A DNA stretch of 43,650 nt. Source: UBA9715 sp003452695 (GTDB lineage Bacteria > Actinomycetota > Coriobacteriia > Coriobacteriales > Eggerthellaceae). The position numbers were made by a program, and so were the translations under genes. The notes under the pieces were generated by a model that worked only from the letters and a program-made list of their open reading frames with translations, ran no database searches and was not told where the DNA came from. The stretch is from assembly GCA_946625225.1 (NCBI GenBank), contig CAMOTA010000010.1, forward strand, positions 1 through 43,650, in the 5' to 3' direction. How positions within the stretch are numbered: the stretch's first letter is position 1; every line of letters starts with the position of its first letter. This document shows, in pieces, positions 22,146 through 31,700 of this stretch.

Positions 22146-23384
22146 ATGCAGATGAGCCAGCAGCAATTCGAGATGATACGCAAGCAGTTTGCAACGCTGA
22201 AGGAACGCTCGCCGTTCTACGCCAAGAAGTTCGAAGGCATCGACCTGGGTGACATTCAGTCCCAAGCAGATTTCGAAAAGCTTCCCTTCACCGACAAGGG
22301 CAATTTGCGCGAGGCATACCCTTTGGGAATCGCCGCCGTGCCGCCCGAGAAGATCGTGCGCATCCATTCGTCGTCGGGCACGACGGGCACGCCGGTAATC
22401 ATCCCCTACACCGCCAAGGACGTGGAGGATTGGGCCGTTCAGTTCGCGCGCTGCTACGAATACGCGGGCATCACGCCGGAAGACCGCATCCACATCACGC
22501 CCGGCTATGGCCTGTGGACGGCAGGCATCGGCTTCCAGCTGGGCGCCGAACGGCTGGGCGCCATGGCCATTCCCATGGGTCCCGGCAACACCGACAAACA
22601 GCTGCAGATGATGCAGGACCTGGAATCCACGGTGCTCTGCGCCACGTCGTCGTATGCGCTGCTGCTGGCCGAGGAAATTGCCAAACGCGGCATAAAGGAC
22701 CGCATCAAGCTGCGCAAGGGCGTAATCGGTTCCGAGCGCTGGGGCGAGAAGATGCGTGCGCGCATTGCCGACGAGCTGGGCGTGGAACTGTACGACATCT
22801 ATGGGCTGACCGAAATCTATGGGCCGGGCATCGGCATTAACTGCCAGGCCGACAGCGCCATGCACATCTGGTCGGACTACATCTACATCGAAATCGTCGA
22901 TCCCGAAACAGGCGAGATCGTGCCCGATGGCGAAGAAGGCGAAATCGTGCTGACCACGTTGCAGAAGGAAGGTGCGCCGCTCATCCGTTTCCGCACGCAC
23001 GACCTAAGCCGCTTCGTGCCAGGCTCGTGTGCGTGCGGCCACCACGAACATCCGCGCATCGACATCATTACCGGGCGTACCGACGACATGGTGAAGGTGA
23101 AGGGCGTGAACATGTTCCCCGCGCAAATCGAGGAGATAATCGCGTTCACCGATGGCGCCAGCAGCGAGTATCAGGTGATGATCGATCACATGAACGGGCG
23201 CGACATCATGACCGTGTTCTTCGAGACCGCTGCAACTGGCGAAGATAAGGAAGCGGTGGAACAGCAGATGCAAGCGCTGTTCAAGGCCAAGTTGAACATG
23301 ACGCCGGTTGCCAAGGGCGTCGCGCTTGGCGAGCTTCCCCGCTCCGAGAAGAAGACGCGCCGCATTTTCGACAACCGCTATTAG
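22146..23384 (+). CDS. paaK: Phenylacetate-CoA ligase (PaaK family)
   Basis: 412 residues from ATG 22146 (AGAGGA upstream). ANL-type adenylating enzyme of the PaaK group: SSGTTGTPVIIPYT is the ATP phosphate loop (about 79-92), YGLTEIYGPG the adenylate-binding motif, FRTHDLS the hinge region and GRTDDMVKVKGVNMFP the C-terminal-domain motif. It makes aryl-CoA thioesters from phenylacetate or a related aromatic acid with ATP. The length is close to the usual 430. No paa oxygenase genes are nearby; in anaerobes this enzyme serves aromatic amino-acid breakdown or indole/phenyl-acetate activation. The divergent MFS-LuxR protein ends convergently 40 bp away. Confidence 0.9.
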   Translation: MQMSQQQFEMIRKQFATLKERSPFYAKKFEGIDLGDIQSQADFEKLPFTDKGNLREAYPLGIAAVPPEKIVRIHSSSGTTGTPVIIPYTAKDVEDWAVQFARCYEYAGITPEDRIHITPGYGLWTAGIGFQLGAERLGAMAIPMGPGNTDKQLQMMQDLESTVLCATSSYALLLAEEIAKRGIKDRIKLRKGVIGSERWGEKMRARIADELGVELYDIYGLTEIYGPGIGINCQADSAMHIWSDYIYIEIVDPETGEIVPDGEEGEIVLTTLQKEGAPLIRFRTHDLSRFVPGSCACGHHEHPRIDIITGRTDDMVKVKGVNMFPAQIEEIIAFTDGASSEYQVMIDHMNGRDIMTVFFETAATGEDKEAVEQQMQALFKAKLNMTPVAKGVALGELPRSEKKTRRIFDNRY

Positions 23385-23424
23385 GCAAACCGCAGCGCGC
23401 CCGTCGTGCGGCGGCAGGCGCGCT

Positions 23425-24924
23425 TCATTGCTCGTCGTGCGCGCTAGCGGCGAAAGCGGCGCGAAGTTCCACGCGTGTCTTGCACCCGGTTTTCTTCAGC
23501 AGGTTGTGCACGTGGAACTTCGCGGTGCTCTCGGACACGAACAGCGTGGACGCTATTTCGGCGTTGCTGTGGCCGTCCAGCAGAAGCTCCAGCACCTCGA
23601 TTTCGCGCGAGGACAGCTCGTGGCGCGCCGCGAATTCCTCGCGCAGCATGCGCTCGCTCTTCTCGGGCGCGGGCGCGGGTTCGGGGCCGGGCACGAAGAC
23701 GAGCTGTCCCAGGCGGTGCGTTACGAACACTGTGGCGGCGAACAACGCGATGGATGCGCCCAGCAAACCCACGACGTTGTTTCCCAGCGAAAGGTACACG
23801 GCGGTGCCCAGCGCATCGCCGATGCGTCCCATAAGCAGCCCGATGCACGCCAGGTGCAAGCGCTGGCTGTCGGAGGCGATATCGGCGAACAGCACGACGC
23901 GAAACACCGAGAAGAACCCGGTGAACAGGTAGTGCATGCACCAGATAATAGCCGTCGGAATGGGCTCGTTTGCAAGTACCATGAATGCGAACGGTATGAT
24001 CAGGGCGACGATGCAACAGACGGCACCGTATTTGCGGCTGCGGTCGATTATGATGCCGGCCGCCACCAGGCCGACTGCGTAGAACAGGCGCGAGAGTTCC
24101 AGGCTCATGCCCGTTGTGCCGCTTGCGGCGGGAAAGCCCCCGCCTAGGTTCTTCACCAGGCTCATAAGTAATACGGCCAGGCAGGCGAACAGGAAGACGG
24201 ATCGCAATCCGGCATCCTCTGCTGCCGGGCCGCTCTGTGCGGCGGGCGCTGGCTCGTCTTCGGGTTCAGGGAAGGTTTGGAGGCCGTCTTCGCTGGAAGA
24301 TGCGAACATGGCAGCTATCGCCAGGGCCGAAAACGCCAGGCTGGCAATCAGGCCGATTGGGCTGACTGCATCCTGCATGCCCGGCACGAGCGAAAGCAGC
24401 CAGCTTGTCACCGTGGAGCATGCGTAGGCTGCGCCGAACACAAGGCCGCGGCGATGCGTTTCCACATCGCGCGCAAGCTGGCGCAGGTAGTGTGCGGCAA
24501 TCGCGCCGCACAGGAAGTTCATCAAATAGCCCAGGGCCAGCACGCCGGCAAGGCTGGTTCCCATCATGGCGGGCACGGCGCAGAGGAAGTGCACGGCCAC
24601 GATGCTCACAAACGGCACGCGCGCGAACGCCTCGGGGTGCCGGCTGCCGACTGCAGCCATGGTGCCCAAGCCCAAAGCCTGTAATCCATAGCCCCCGATA
24701 AGGGTGAGCGCGTCGATGGCGTCCGGTTCGACGAATCGTGCAAGGTGGTGCAACCACAGCAGGTATGTCGTGGACGTAAGGGTGAAGCCCGCGAAGACAA
24801 GCAGGAAGCACAGCACCAACGGACGCATGCCATGGCGGCCGTCTGCGGCGAAGCGGGAATCTGTTGCCGTCGATGCCGTGGCGTCCTCCTCGTGTTCGCA
24901 TGGTCTTCGGGGCGGAACTGGCAA
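23425..24924 (-). CDS. Twelve-TM transporter-like protein fused to a LuxR DNA-binding domain
   Basis: About 499 residues. Roughly 12 hydrophobic segments spread over residues about 33-405 resemble a major-facilitator fold. The C-terminal part (about 430-490) is a LuxR/GerE helix-turn-helix: LSSREIEVLELLLDGHSNAEIA then LFVSESTAKFHVHNLLKKTG. Such membrane-bound LuxR proteins are numerous in Eggerthellaceae and are thought to sense a small molecule in the membrane part and activate adjacent catabolic genes. Neighbouring candidates are paaK (convergent) and the BspA-like gene at 25174 (divergent). The start is uncertain: TTG 24924 has AGGA upstream; Met33 (24828) is the first ATG. Confidence 0.85.
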   Translation of the reverse strand: MPVPPRRPCEHEEDATASTATDSRFAADGRHGMRPLVLCFLLVFAGFTLTSTTYLLWLHHLARFVEPDAIDALTLIGGYGLQALGLGTMAAVGSRHPEAFARVPFVSIVAVHFLCAVPAMMGTSLAGVLALGYLMNFLCGAIAAHYLRQLARDVETHRRGLVFGAAYACSTVTSWLLSLVPGMQDAVSPIGLIASLAFSALAIAAMFASSSEDGLQTFPEPEDEPAPAAQSGPAAEDAGLRSVFLFACLAVLLMSLVKNLGGGFPAASGTTGMSLELSRLFYAVGLVAAGIIIDRSRKYGAVCCIVALIIPFAFMVLANEPIPTAIIWCMHYLFTGFFSVFRVVLFADIASDSQRLHLACIGLLMGRIGDALGTAVYLSLGNNVVGLLGASIALFAATVFVTHRLGQLVFVPGPEPAPAPEKSERMLREEFAARHELSSREIEVLELLLDGHSNAEIASTLFVSESTAKFHVHNLLKKTGCKTRVELRAAFAASAHDEQ

Positions 24925-25173
24925 TCGCCAGGGTCCTGCTCGACTGTAGTGTAGCAGGCAGGGTTAGGTTCTGCTTTCGAAAGCGCGAAGAAGGACGGCA
25001 GATCGAGGTTTCGATAGCCCAATGACTAGGCACAATGAAAAACCTAATCGAAAACTAATCCTGCAGGTCGAACCAACTTGCCTTGCTATCGCGTATGGTC
25101 TCAGGTATCACGCGCGCGAAGTTGGGACGTTTGCCCATGGTTGGGTATCCCAGTCGGGAGAATGGGGGCGACA

Positions 25174-28100
25174 ATGAAGACGAGGCATTATCTTGATTGG
25201 GTCGTTGCAAGGGCAGCTTGCGCGGTTGCGGTCATGGCCGCTGCCCTTGTGGTTGGCGCGACGCCGGCTATGGCGTTTGCCGAAAACGGCGGTGTTCATG
25301 CGGGCGAGTCTTTACAGGCGGCCTTGCAGCTAGAGGCGCAAGATGGCGAAGCGAACGTTCTCGATTACGCCTACGACGACGAATCGGGCACGGCAACGGT
25401 TGTTGGCCTTGCTGCTGGCAGTGCCGCAAGCGGGGGCCTGACCGTCCCCGAAACGGTAACGCACGAAGGGCGCGATTACACCGTTACCGCCATTGCAGAC
25501 AACGCCTTCAAGAACGAGACGGGCTTCTCGGGCGCCCTGGTTCTTCCTGCCACGGTACAGCGCATCGGCGCGAGCGCTTTCGAGGGATGCACGGGCTTTA
25601 CTGGCGATCTCCCCCTGCCGGCCAGCCTGAAGACGGTCGGGGCCGCGGCGTTCAAGGGTTGCTCGAAATTCAACGGCACGTGGAGCATTCCAAGTGGCAT
25701 AACGTCTTTGGGCGCGTACGCGTTTTCCGATTGTATAAAGATGTCCGGCACCGTTGTCGTTCCCGCTGGCGTTACGAGCATCCCCGACCACTGCTTCTTC
25801 ATGGACGGCAATTCCCGCTACAGCAGCGACCATGGAGTTACGGGCGTTGAGTTTGCCGAAGACAGCCAGCTTACCAGCATCGGCGAATATGCGTTTGCGG
25901 GCAATTGGGAAGTCGTGGGCGGCATCGACATTCCCGCGGGAGTTACGAGCATCGGTCAGTATGCGTTCTACCGGACGCATTCGACGAGCAGCAGCACGTA
26001 TCTGAAGGGCGCGCAGGGCAATCTTGCCTTGCCCGCGGGCCTCCAGTCCATCGGCGAAGGGGCGTTCTACCTGTGCGATTTTGCGGGCGATCTCGTCATT
26101 CCCGACACGGTGGCGATCGTCGGCGACAAGGCGTTCCAGCACGCGGGCTTCACCGGGGAGCTCACCCTGCCCGCGGGCATGACGACCATTTGCAATTGGT
26201 GCTTTGCCGAAGACGGTTTTACGGGCGCGCTCGCGTTGCCGGCTTCGCTTCAGACCATTGGTTACGACGCTTTCTGGCGTTGCCCCAACTTCGCCCCCAA
26301 TCTGACCATTCCCGAAGGCGTTACGGAAATCGGATCGTCTGCCTTCTCGAAGTACGCCGACAACGCCAGCGGTTTTGGTGCGCTGTCGCTGCCCTCGACC
26401 CTGGCAAGCATCGGCGAATATGCGTTCTCGGACTGCATCAGCTTTAACGGAGCGCTGGTTATTCCGAACAGTGTGACGACCATCGGGGCGAATGCGTTCA
26501 ACGGGTGCCGATACTTCACGTCGCTGAAGCTTCCCGAAAACGAGAGCTTCACGACCATCGCTCGCGGCACGTTTGGCAGCACCTGGAATTACGAGATGGG
26601 TTTTGCCGGCACATTGCAGATTCCCGAAAGTGTTACCGTCATCGAGCAAGAGGCGTTCGAGCTCTGCGCCAAGTTCACAGGCGATCTCGTCTTGCCGAGC
26701 GGCCTTACGAGCATCGGCAACGAGGCGTTCCAGCAATGCAAGGGCTTTTCGGGCACTCTGGCCTTGCCGAGCAGCCTTGCGTCGGTGGGCGATAGCGCGT
26801 TCTACTTCTGCAACGGCTTCACCGGGCTTTCGATTTCCAACAGCGTGGAATCCATCGGCCAACGGGCCTTCTTCGGCTGCGAGGCCATGTGCGGCGACCT
26901 GGTCATTCCCGGCAATGTGAAGACCATCGGCCGCGAGGCGTTTGGCCAGTTCGGGTACAGGGCAACGGGCGAAAAGGGCACGCTTGTCATTCAGGAGGGC
27001 GTGCAGAGCATCGGCGACAACGCGTTCGTGCATTGCACGGGCTTTACGGGCACCATCGCGCTTCCCGCAAGTCTGGAGCCTGCCAACATGGGCCACGACG
27101 TGTTCAATTCGTGCACGGGATTCACCGATTTCCAATTGCCCAGCACATGGTCGTCCATTCCCCAGGGCCTGTTCAATTGGTGCACGGGATTTACGGGTGC
27201 ATTCACGGTGCCTGCGGGCATCCAGAGCATCGGCAGGGAGGCGTTCAATGGATGCAGTGGCTTCACGGGCACGCTCGTCATTCCCGACACGGTAACGAGC
27301 CTTGGCTACCGAGCGTTCGGCAACTGCACGGGCTTCACATCCTATGAAATTCCCTCTTCGTGGACCTCCATTCCCAGCGGCCTGCTGTACGGCTGCACGG
27401 GCATGACGGGCAGCCTGGCCATTCCGGCGACAATCACGACCATCGAGACCGAAGCCTTCTACGGCTGCACGGGTTTTTCGGGCGCTTTGTCGCTCCCGGC
27501 TGGTCTGACCGCCATTGGCGATTCGGCATTCGGCGGATGCAGCGGGCTGTCCGGGACGCTGCAAATCCCCGAAAGCGTTACCACCATTGGCTCCTCCGCA
27601 TTTGCTAGCTGCAAGGGCTTCAGCGGCGCCCTAGTCATACCTTCCAGCGTGACCAAGCTCGGTGCAGGCGCATTCGAGTTTTGCACGGGCTTCTCAGGCG
27701 ACGTTGCCATCCCGTCGTCCATTACCTCGCTGGCGCGTTATCTGTTCTATGGTTGCACGGGGCTTACCGGCACGCTGACCATTCCCGCTAGTGTTACGAG
27801 CGCCTACTTCGAAACACTCAGCCGAAGCGATTTTTCCACCATCGTGAACAACAGCACGGTGCAGTTTGCCGTTTCTCCCATCGTGGACGGCACGGACGAT
27901 TACTACATTGATGCCGCTGGAGCCAAGGCAACTGTTATCGAAGCCGGCACGTACAGGCGCATGCGCGTTTCTGCTGCAGACATTTCGGACGCGACCGTAT
28001 CGGTGCCCGCGCAAACCTTCACGGGCAAGGCGCTCGTGCCCGCGCCTACGGTTACGCTTAACGGCACGACGCTCGTCAAGGACAAGCACTACACCGTGTC

Positions 28101-28713
28101 CTACAAGAACAACGTGAATGCCGGCACGGCGACCGTAACGGTTACGGGCATCGAATCGGCCGGGTACAAGGGCTTCGCTTCCGGCACGTTCGCTATCAGG
28201 CCCAAGGCCGTTGTGCCGACAATCGCGCTTGCCAAGACATCGCTTGTATTCACCGGCAAAGCGCAAAAACCGGCGGTCACGGTGAAGGTGGACGGCGTTG
28301 CGGTAGCGGTAGCGGGCTATACCGTTTCGTACAGCGCCAACACGAACGTGGGCACTGCAACGGCCACGGTAACGCTGAAGGGCAACTATGCTGGCACCGG
28401 CACGACAAAATTCCAGATAGTGCCGAAGGGCACTGCGCTTGCCAAGGTAACGGCGGCGAAGAAAGGCTTCATCGCAAAGTGGAAGAAACAGGCCGCTCAG
28501 ACCACGGGCTATCAGGTGCAATACAGCTTGAAATCCACCTTCAAGTCTGCCAAGACCGTTGCGGTAAAGGGCGCCAACAAGGTTTCGCTTAAGGTTGGCA
28601 AGCTAAAGGCCAAGAAGAAGTACTACGTGCGCGTGCGCACCTACAAGCAAGTTGGCAAGACGAAGTATTACAGCGCTTGGTCGAAAGCAAAAACCGTAAC
28701 AACCAAGGCATGA
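25174..28713 (+). CDS. BspA-like leucine-rich-repeat surface protein with Ig-like and FN3 domains
   Basis: 1179 residues from ATG 25174; ATG 25162 is in frame, but GGGAG (25156-25160) is too close to it. Signal peptide ends AMAFA at about residue 32. Residues about 80-890 are BspA-type repeats (F-x-G-x-L-x-I-P-x-S-V-T-x-I-G-x-x-A-F-x-x-C). Two MBG-like Ig domains follow (YTVSYKNNVNAGTATVTV, then YTVSYSANTNVGTATATV) and the protein ends with a fibronectin-III domain (YYVRVRTYKQVGKTKYYSAWSKAKTV). Secreted adhesin-type protein; it lacks the SLH-like region of the protein at 12774 and has no LPXTG, so its anchoring is unclear. Paralogue of the next gene, 64 bp downstream. Confidence 0.88.
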   Translation: MKTRHYLDWVVARAACAVAVMAAALVVGATPAMAFAENGGVHAGESLQAALQLEAQDGEANVLDYAYDDESGTATVVGLAAGSAASGGLTVPETVTHEGRDYTVTAIADNAFKNETGFSGALVLPATVQRIGASAFEGCTGFTGDLPLPASLKTVGAAAFKGCSKFNGTWSIPSGITSLGAYAFSDCIKMSGTVVVPAGVTSIPDHCFFMDGNSRYSSDHGVTGVEFAEDSQLTSIGEYAFAGNWEVVGGIDIPAGVTSIGQYAFYRTHSTSSSTYLKGAQGNLALPAGLQSIGEGAFYLCDFAGDLVIPDTVAIVGDKAFQHAGFTGELTLPAGMTTICNWCFAEDGFTGALALPASLQTIGYDAFWRCPNFAPNLTIPEGVTEIGSSAFSKYADNASGFGALSLPSTLASIGEYAFSDCISFNGALVIPNSVTTIGANAFNGCRYFTSLKLPENESFTTIARGTFGSTWNYEMGFAGTLQIPESVTVIEQEAFELCAKFTGDLVLPSGLTSIGNEAFQQCKGFSGTLALPSSLASVGDSAFYFCNGFTGLSISNSVESIGQRAFFGCEAMCGDLVIPGNVKTIGREAFGQFGYRATGEKGTLVIQEGVQSIGDNAFVHCTGFTGTIALPASLEPANMGHDVFNSCTGFTDFQLPSTWSSIPQGLFNWCTGFTGAFTVPAGIQSIGREAFNGCSGFTGTLVIPDTVTSLGYRAFGNCTGFTSYEIPSSWTSIPSGLLYGCTGMTGSLAIPATITTIETEAFYGCTGFSGALSLPAGLTAIGDSAFGGCSGLSGTLQIPESVTTIGSSAFASCKGFSGALVIPSSVTKLGAGAFEFCTGFSGDVAIPSSITSLARYLFYGCTGLTGTLTIPASVTSAYFETLSRSDFSTIVNNSTVQFAVSPIVDGTDDYYIDAAGAKATVIEAGTYRRMRVSAADISDATVSVPAQTFTGKALVPAPTVTLNGTTLVKDKHYTVSYKNNVNAGTATVTVTGIESAGYKGFASGTFAIRPKAVVPTIALAKTSLVFTGKAQKPAVTVKVDGVAVAVAGYTVSYSANTNVGTATATVTLKGNYAGTGTTKFQIVPKGTALAKVTAAKKGFIAKWKKQAAQTTGYQVQYSLKSTFKSAKTVAVKGANKVSLKVGKLKAKKKYYVRVRTYKQVGKTKYYSAWSKAKTVTTKA

Positions 28714-28744
28714 ACGGGGCATTAACCCTGGGTGGGTGTCCCAA
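28664..28744 (+). repeat. BspA gene tail, source copy of an 80-bp duplication
   Basis: This covers the last codons, stop and 31 bp after the stop of the gene at 25174-28713. It matches 35291-35370 with a few substitutions and one base missing from an A-run. The post-stop part, ATTAACCCTGGGTGGGTG, is identical in both. Confidence 0.85.
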
Positions 28745-28777
28745 CCTGTCCGGCTGTCCGCAGAAAAGGGGGCCATC

Positions 28778-31700
28778 ATGGTGAAGAGATACAGGGCCAA
28801 GCAAGCGGCAAGGCGTTCGCATCGCATCGCATGCGCCGCGATGTCGGTTGTGCTTGCAATCGGCATGGCGCCGGGATTGGCGTTTGCGGGCGAGGGCGAT
28901 AAGGCCGATGGGGCTGGCGCTGCCGATGCGCCTCGGGCATCGCTGCAGCTGGCCGTGCAGGCGCAGCCGGCCGAGCAGCTCGCAGGGCAGGCTCAGGGCG
29001 ATTATGCGCTTACCTACGCCTACGACAGCGGCGCCAAGACGGCCATCGTTACCGGCTTCACCGGCACGGCGGGCGGCAACCTGGTCGTTCCCGCGACTGT
29101 CGTTAAAGACGGGGCTACCTATACCGTTACCGCCATCGGCGCGAGCGCTTTCAAGAACGCGGAAGGCGAAACCGGGTTCGACGGCACGCTTTCCCTTCCG
29201 AATACGGTGAAGAGCATCGGCGCGAGCGCATTCCAGAACTGCCAGAACCTGCAGGGCCCGCTGGTGTTGCCAAGCGGTCTTACGTCCTTGGGCAGCTATG
29301 CATTCGCGGATTGCCGCGGCATGGCGGGTACGGTCACTATCCCCGCAGGCGTTACAGCCATCCCCGACCACTGCTTCTTCATGGACGGCAGCTCGGGAGA
29401 CCGCGGCCTGACTGGCATCGCGTTTGCAAACGGCAGCAGCCTGGCAAGCATTGGCGAGAGCGCCTTCGAGGGGAACTGGCACATTACGGGCGGCATCAAT
29501 CTGCCCGATAGCGTGACGAGCATAGGGGCAAGGGCGTTCTGCAACACCGGCGCGAGAGAATACGATTTCAACACCGGGGAGGATGAGCCTGCCGGCGCGC
29601 AAGGCGCGCTGCATCTTCCGGCGAACTTGCAAACCATAGGCGCCGAAGCGTTCTACGTTTGCACTTTCTCGGGCGATCTGGTCATTCCAAGCGGCATTGC
29701 GAGCATTGGCAAGGGCGCTTTCCATCGCTCCGGTTTCACGGGCTCCCTCACGTTGCCCGAAGGCATGACGACCGTTCCCGAGGAATGTTTCTACGATTGC
29801 GATTTCACGGGCTCTCTCACGTTGCCGAGCACGCTCGCGTCCATCGGCGAGAGCGCATTCGGCGGCTGCAACACCTTCAGCGGCAATCTTGAAATTCCGT
29901 CGGGCGTGACTCAGATAAGCGACTGGGCGTTCAGCGGTTTCGGTGCAGAAAACGCCCTCTGCGGCAGCTTGACCTTGCCTTCCGGCCTTACCTCCATTGG
30001 CGAGAGCGCGTTCAGCGGCGCGGGTTTCACCGGTGCGTTGAACATTCCGGACAGCGTTGCGAGCATCGGTGAAGAGGCTTTCAGCGGCTGCTGCCGCTTC
30101 AGCTCGCTGAAGCTGCCGAACAACCCGAATTTCACGGCGATTCCCAACGGGGCGTTCGCTGGCTCGTCGGACGATCCCATGGGCTTTGGGGGCACCCTGA
30201 GCATCCCGAGCAGCGTTGCGTCCATCGACGAAAAGGCGTTCTACTATTGCAGCTTCCTCGAGAAGCTGCAGCTGCCGAGCAGCCTTACCGACATCGGCAC
30301 GAGCGCCTTCGAGCAATGCACGCTGCTTTCAGGCACGTTGGCCCTGCCAAGCAACCTGAAGACCGTCGGTGCAGACGCCTTCTATTTCTGCCAGAACCTT
30401 ACGGGGCTTACCATCCCGAGTGGCGTATCCTCCATCGGCGAACGCGCATTCTACGGCTGCTTGAAGGCGGGGGGCGACCTGACCATTCCGGGGAGCGTGA
30501 AGACCATCGGCAAGGCGGCGTTCGAGCGTTTCGGCGATAGCGAAGGGGTGCAACCGGGCGTGCTTACCATCGAGGGTGGCGTGGAAAGCATCGGCGAGAG
30601 CGCCTTCGACAGCTGCAAGGGATTTACCTCTGCGATTATTCCCGATTCGGTAGCTATCGCCGATATGGGCGCGAACGTGTTCATGTTCTGCGAGAACCTG
30701 AAAAGCTGCACGCTGCCCGACGCGTGGACGGCAGTCCCCGAAGGCGTGTTCTACGGCTGCAGCAGCCTCGAGCAGATCGTGATTCCCGCTAGCGCGACGA
30801 GCATCGGGAATAACGCATTCAGGCTCTGTACGGGTATTGTCGGGGCTTTGACGATTCCCGAGGGCGTAACCGATATCGGCAGCGCTGCGTTCTACGGCTG
30901 CGAGAACCTGACGGGCGCGCTGGTCATTCCGGCGAGCGTTGCAAGTTTCGGGACGAACTACCTCGGGGATGGCATTTTCGAGGGCTGCAAAGGCTTCACC
31001 TCGCTTCAGATGAACCAGGCCTGCACGACGCTGCCGAACAGCATGTTCGAAGGCTGCACGGGCCTTACCGGTAACGTGACCATACCGTCCACCGTAACCA
31101 AAATCGAGACCAACGTCTTCCGCAACTGCTCGGGGCTGAATGGCACGCTCACCATCCCTTCGAGCGTTACGACGATTTCGGGCACGCCCTTCTACGGCAC
31201 GAATTTCGCCACGATACAGAACGACAGCGATGCCACGCTTAACGTGAGCGACATAACGCCTGCGTACAACGTGGACTACCAGACGGGCAGCGCGGGCGAC
31301 GGCACCATCGGCCAGGGAACGTACACGCGCGTGGTGGGCGAGCCCATCGATATCACCAACAATGCGGACATCGCGATTACCGCACCGGACCAGACGTACG
31401 ACGGCACCGAGAAAACGCACCTCAACTGGATGGGCACCAGTCTGCTGGTGGTGAAATACAACGGCAAGACGCTGACGCGGAACGTCCATTATCGGGCGGA
31501 TTACATCAACAACGTGAATGCCGGCACTGCAACCGTTACCATCGTCGGCCTGGAACAGGGCGGCTTCAGCGGGTCGCAAAGCCTGGACTTCACGATTAAA
31601 CCCAAGAGCATCACGCCGACGGTCGAGCTTTCGCAATACTCTTACGCCTACGACGGCACAGCGAAAACGCCGGGCGTTACCGTGAAGGACGGTTCGACCG

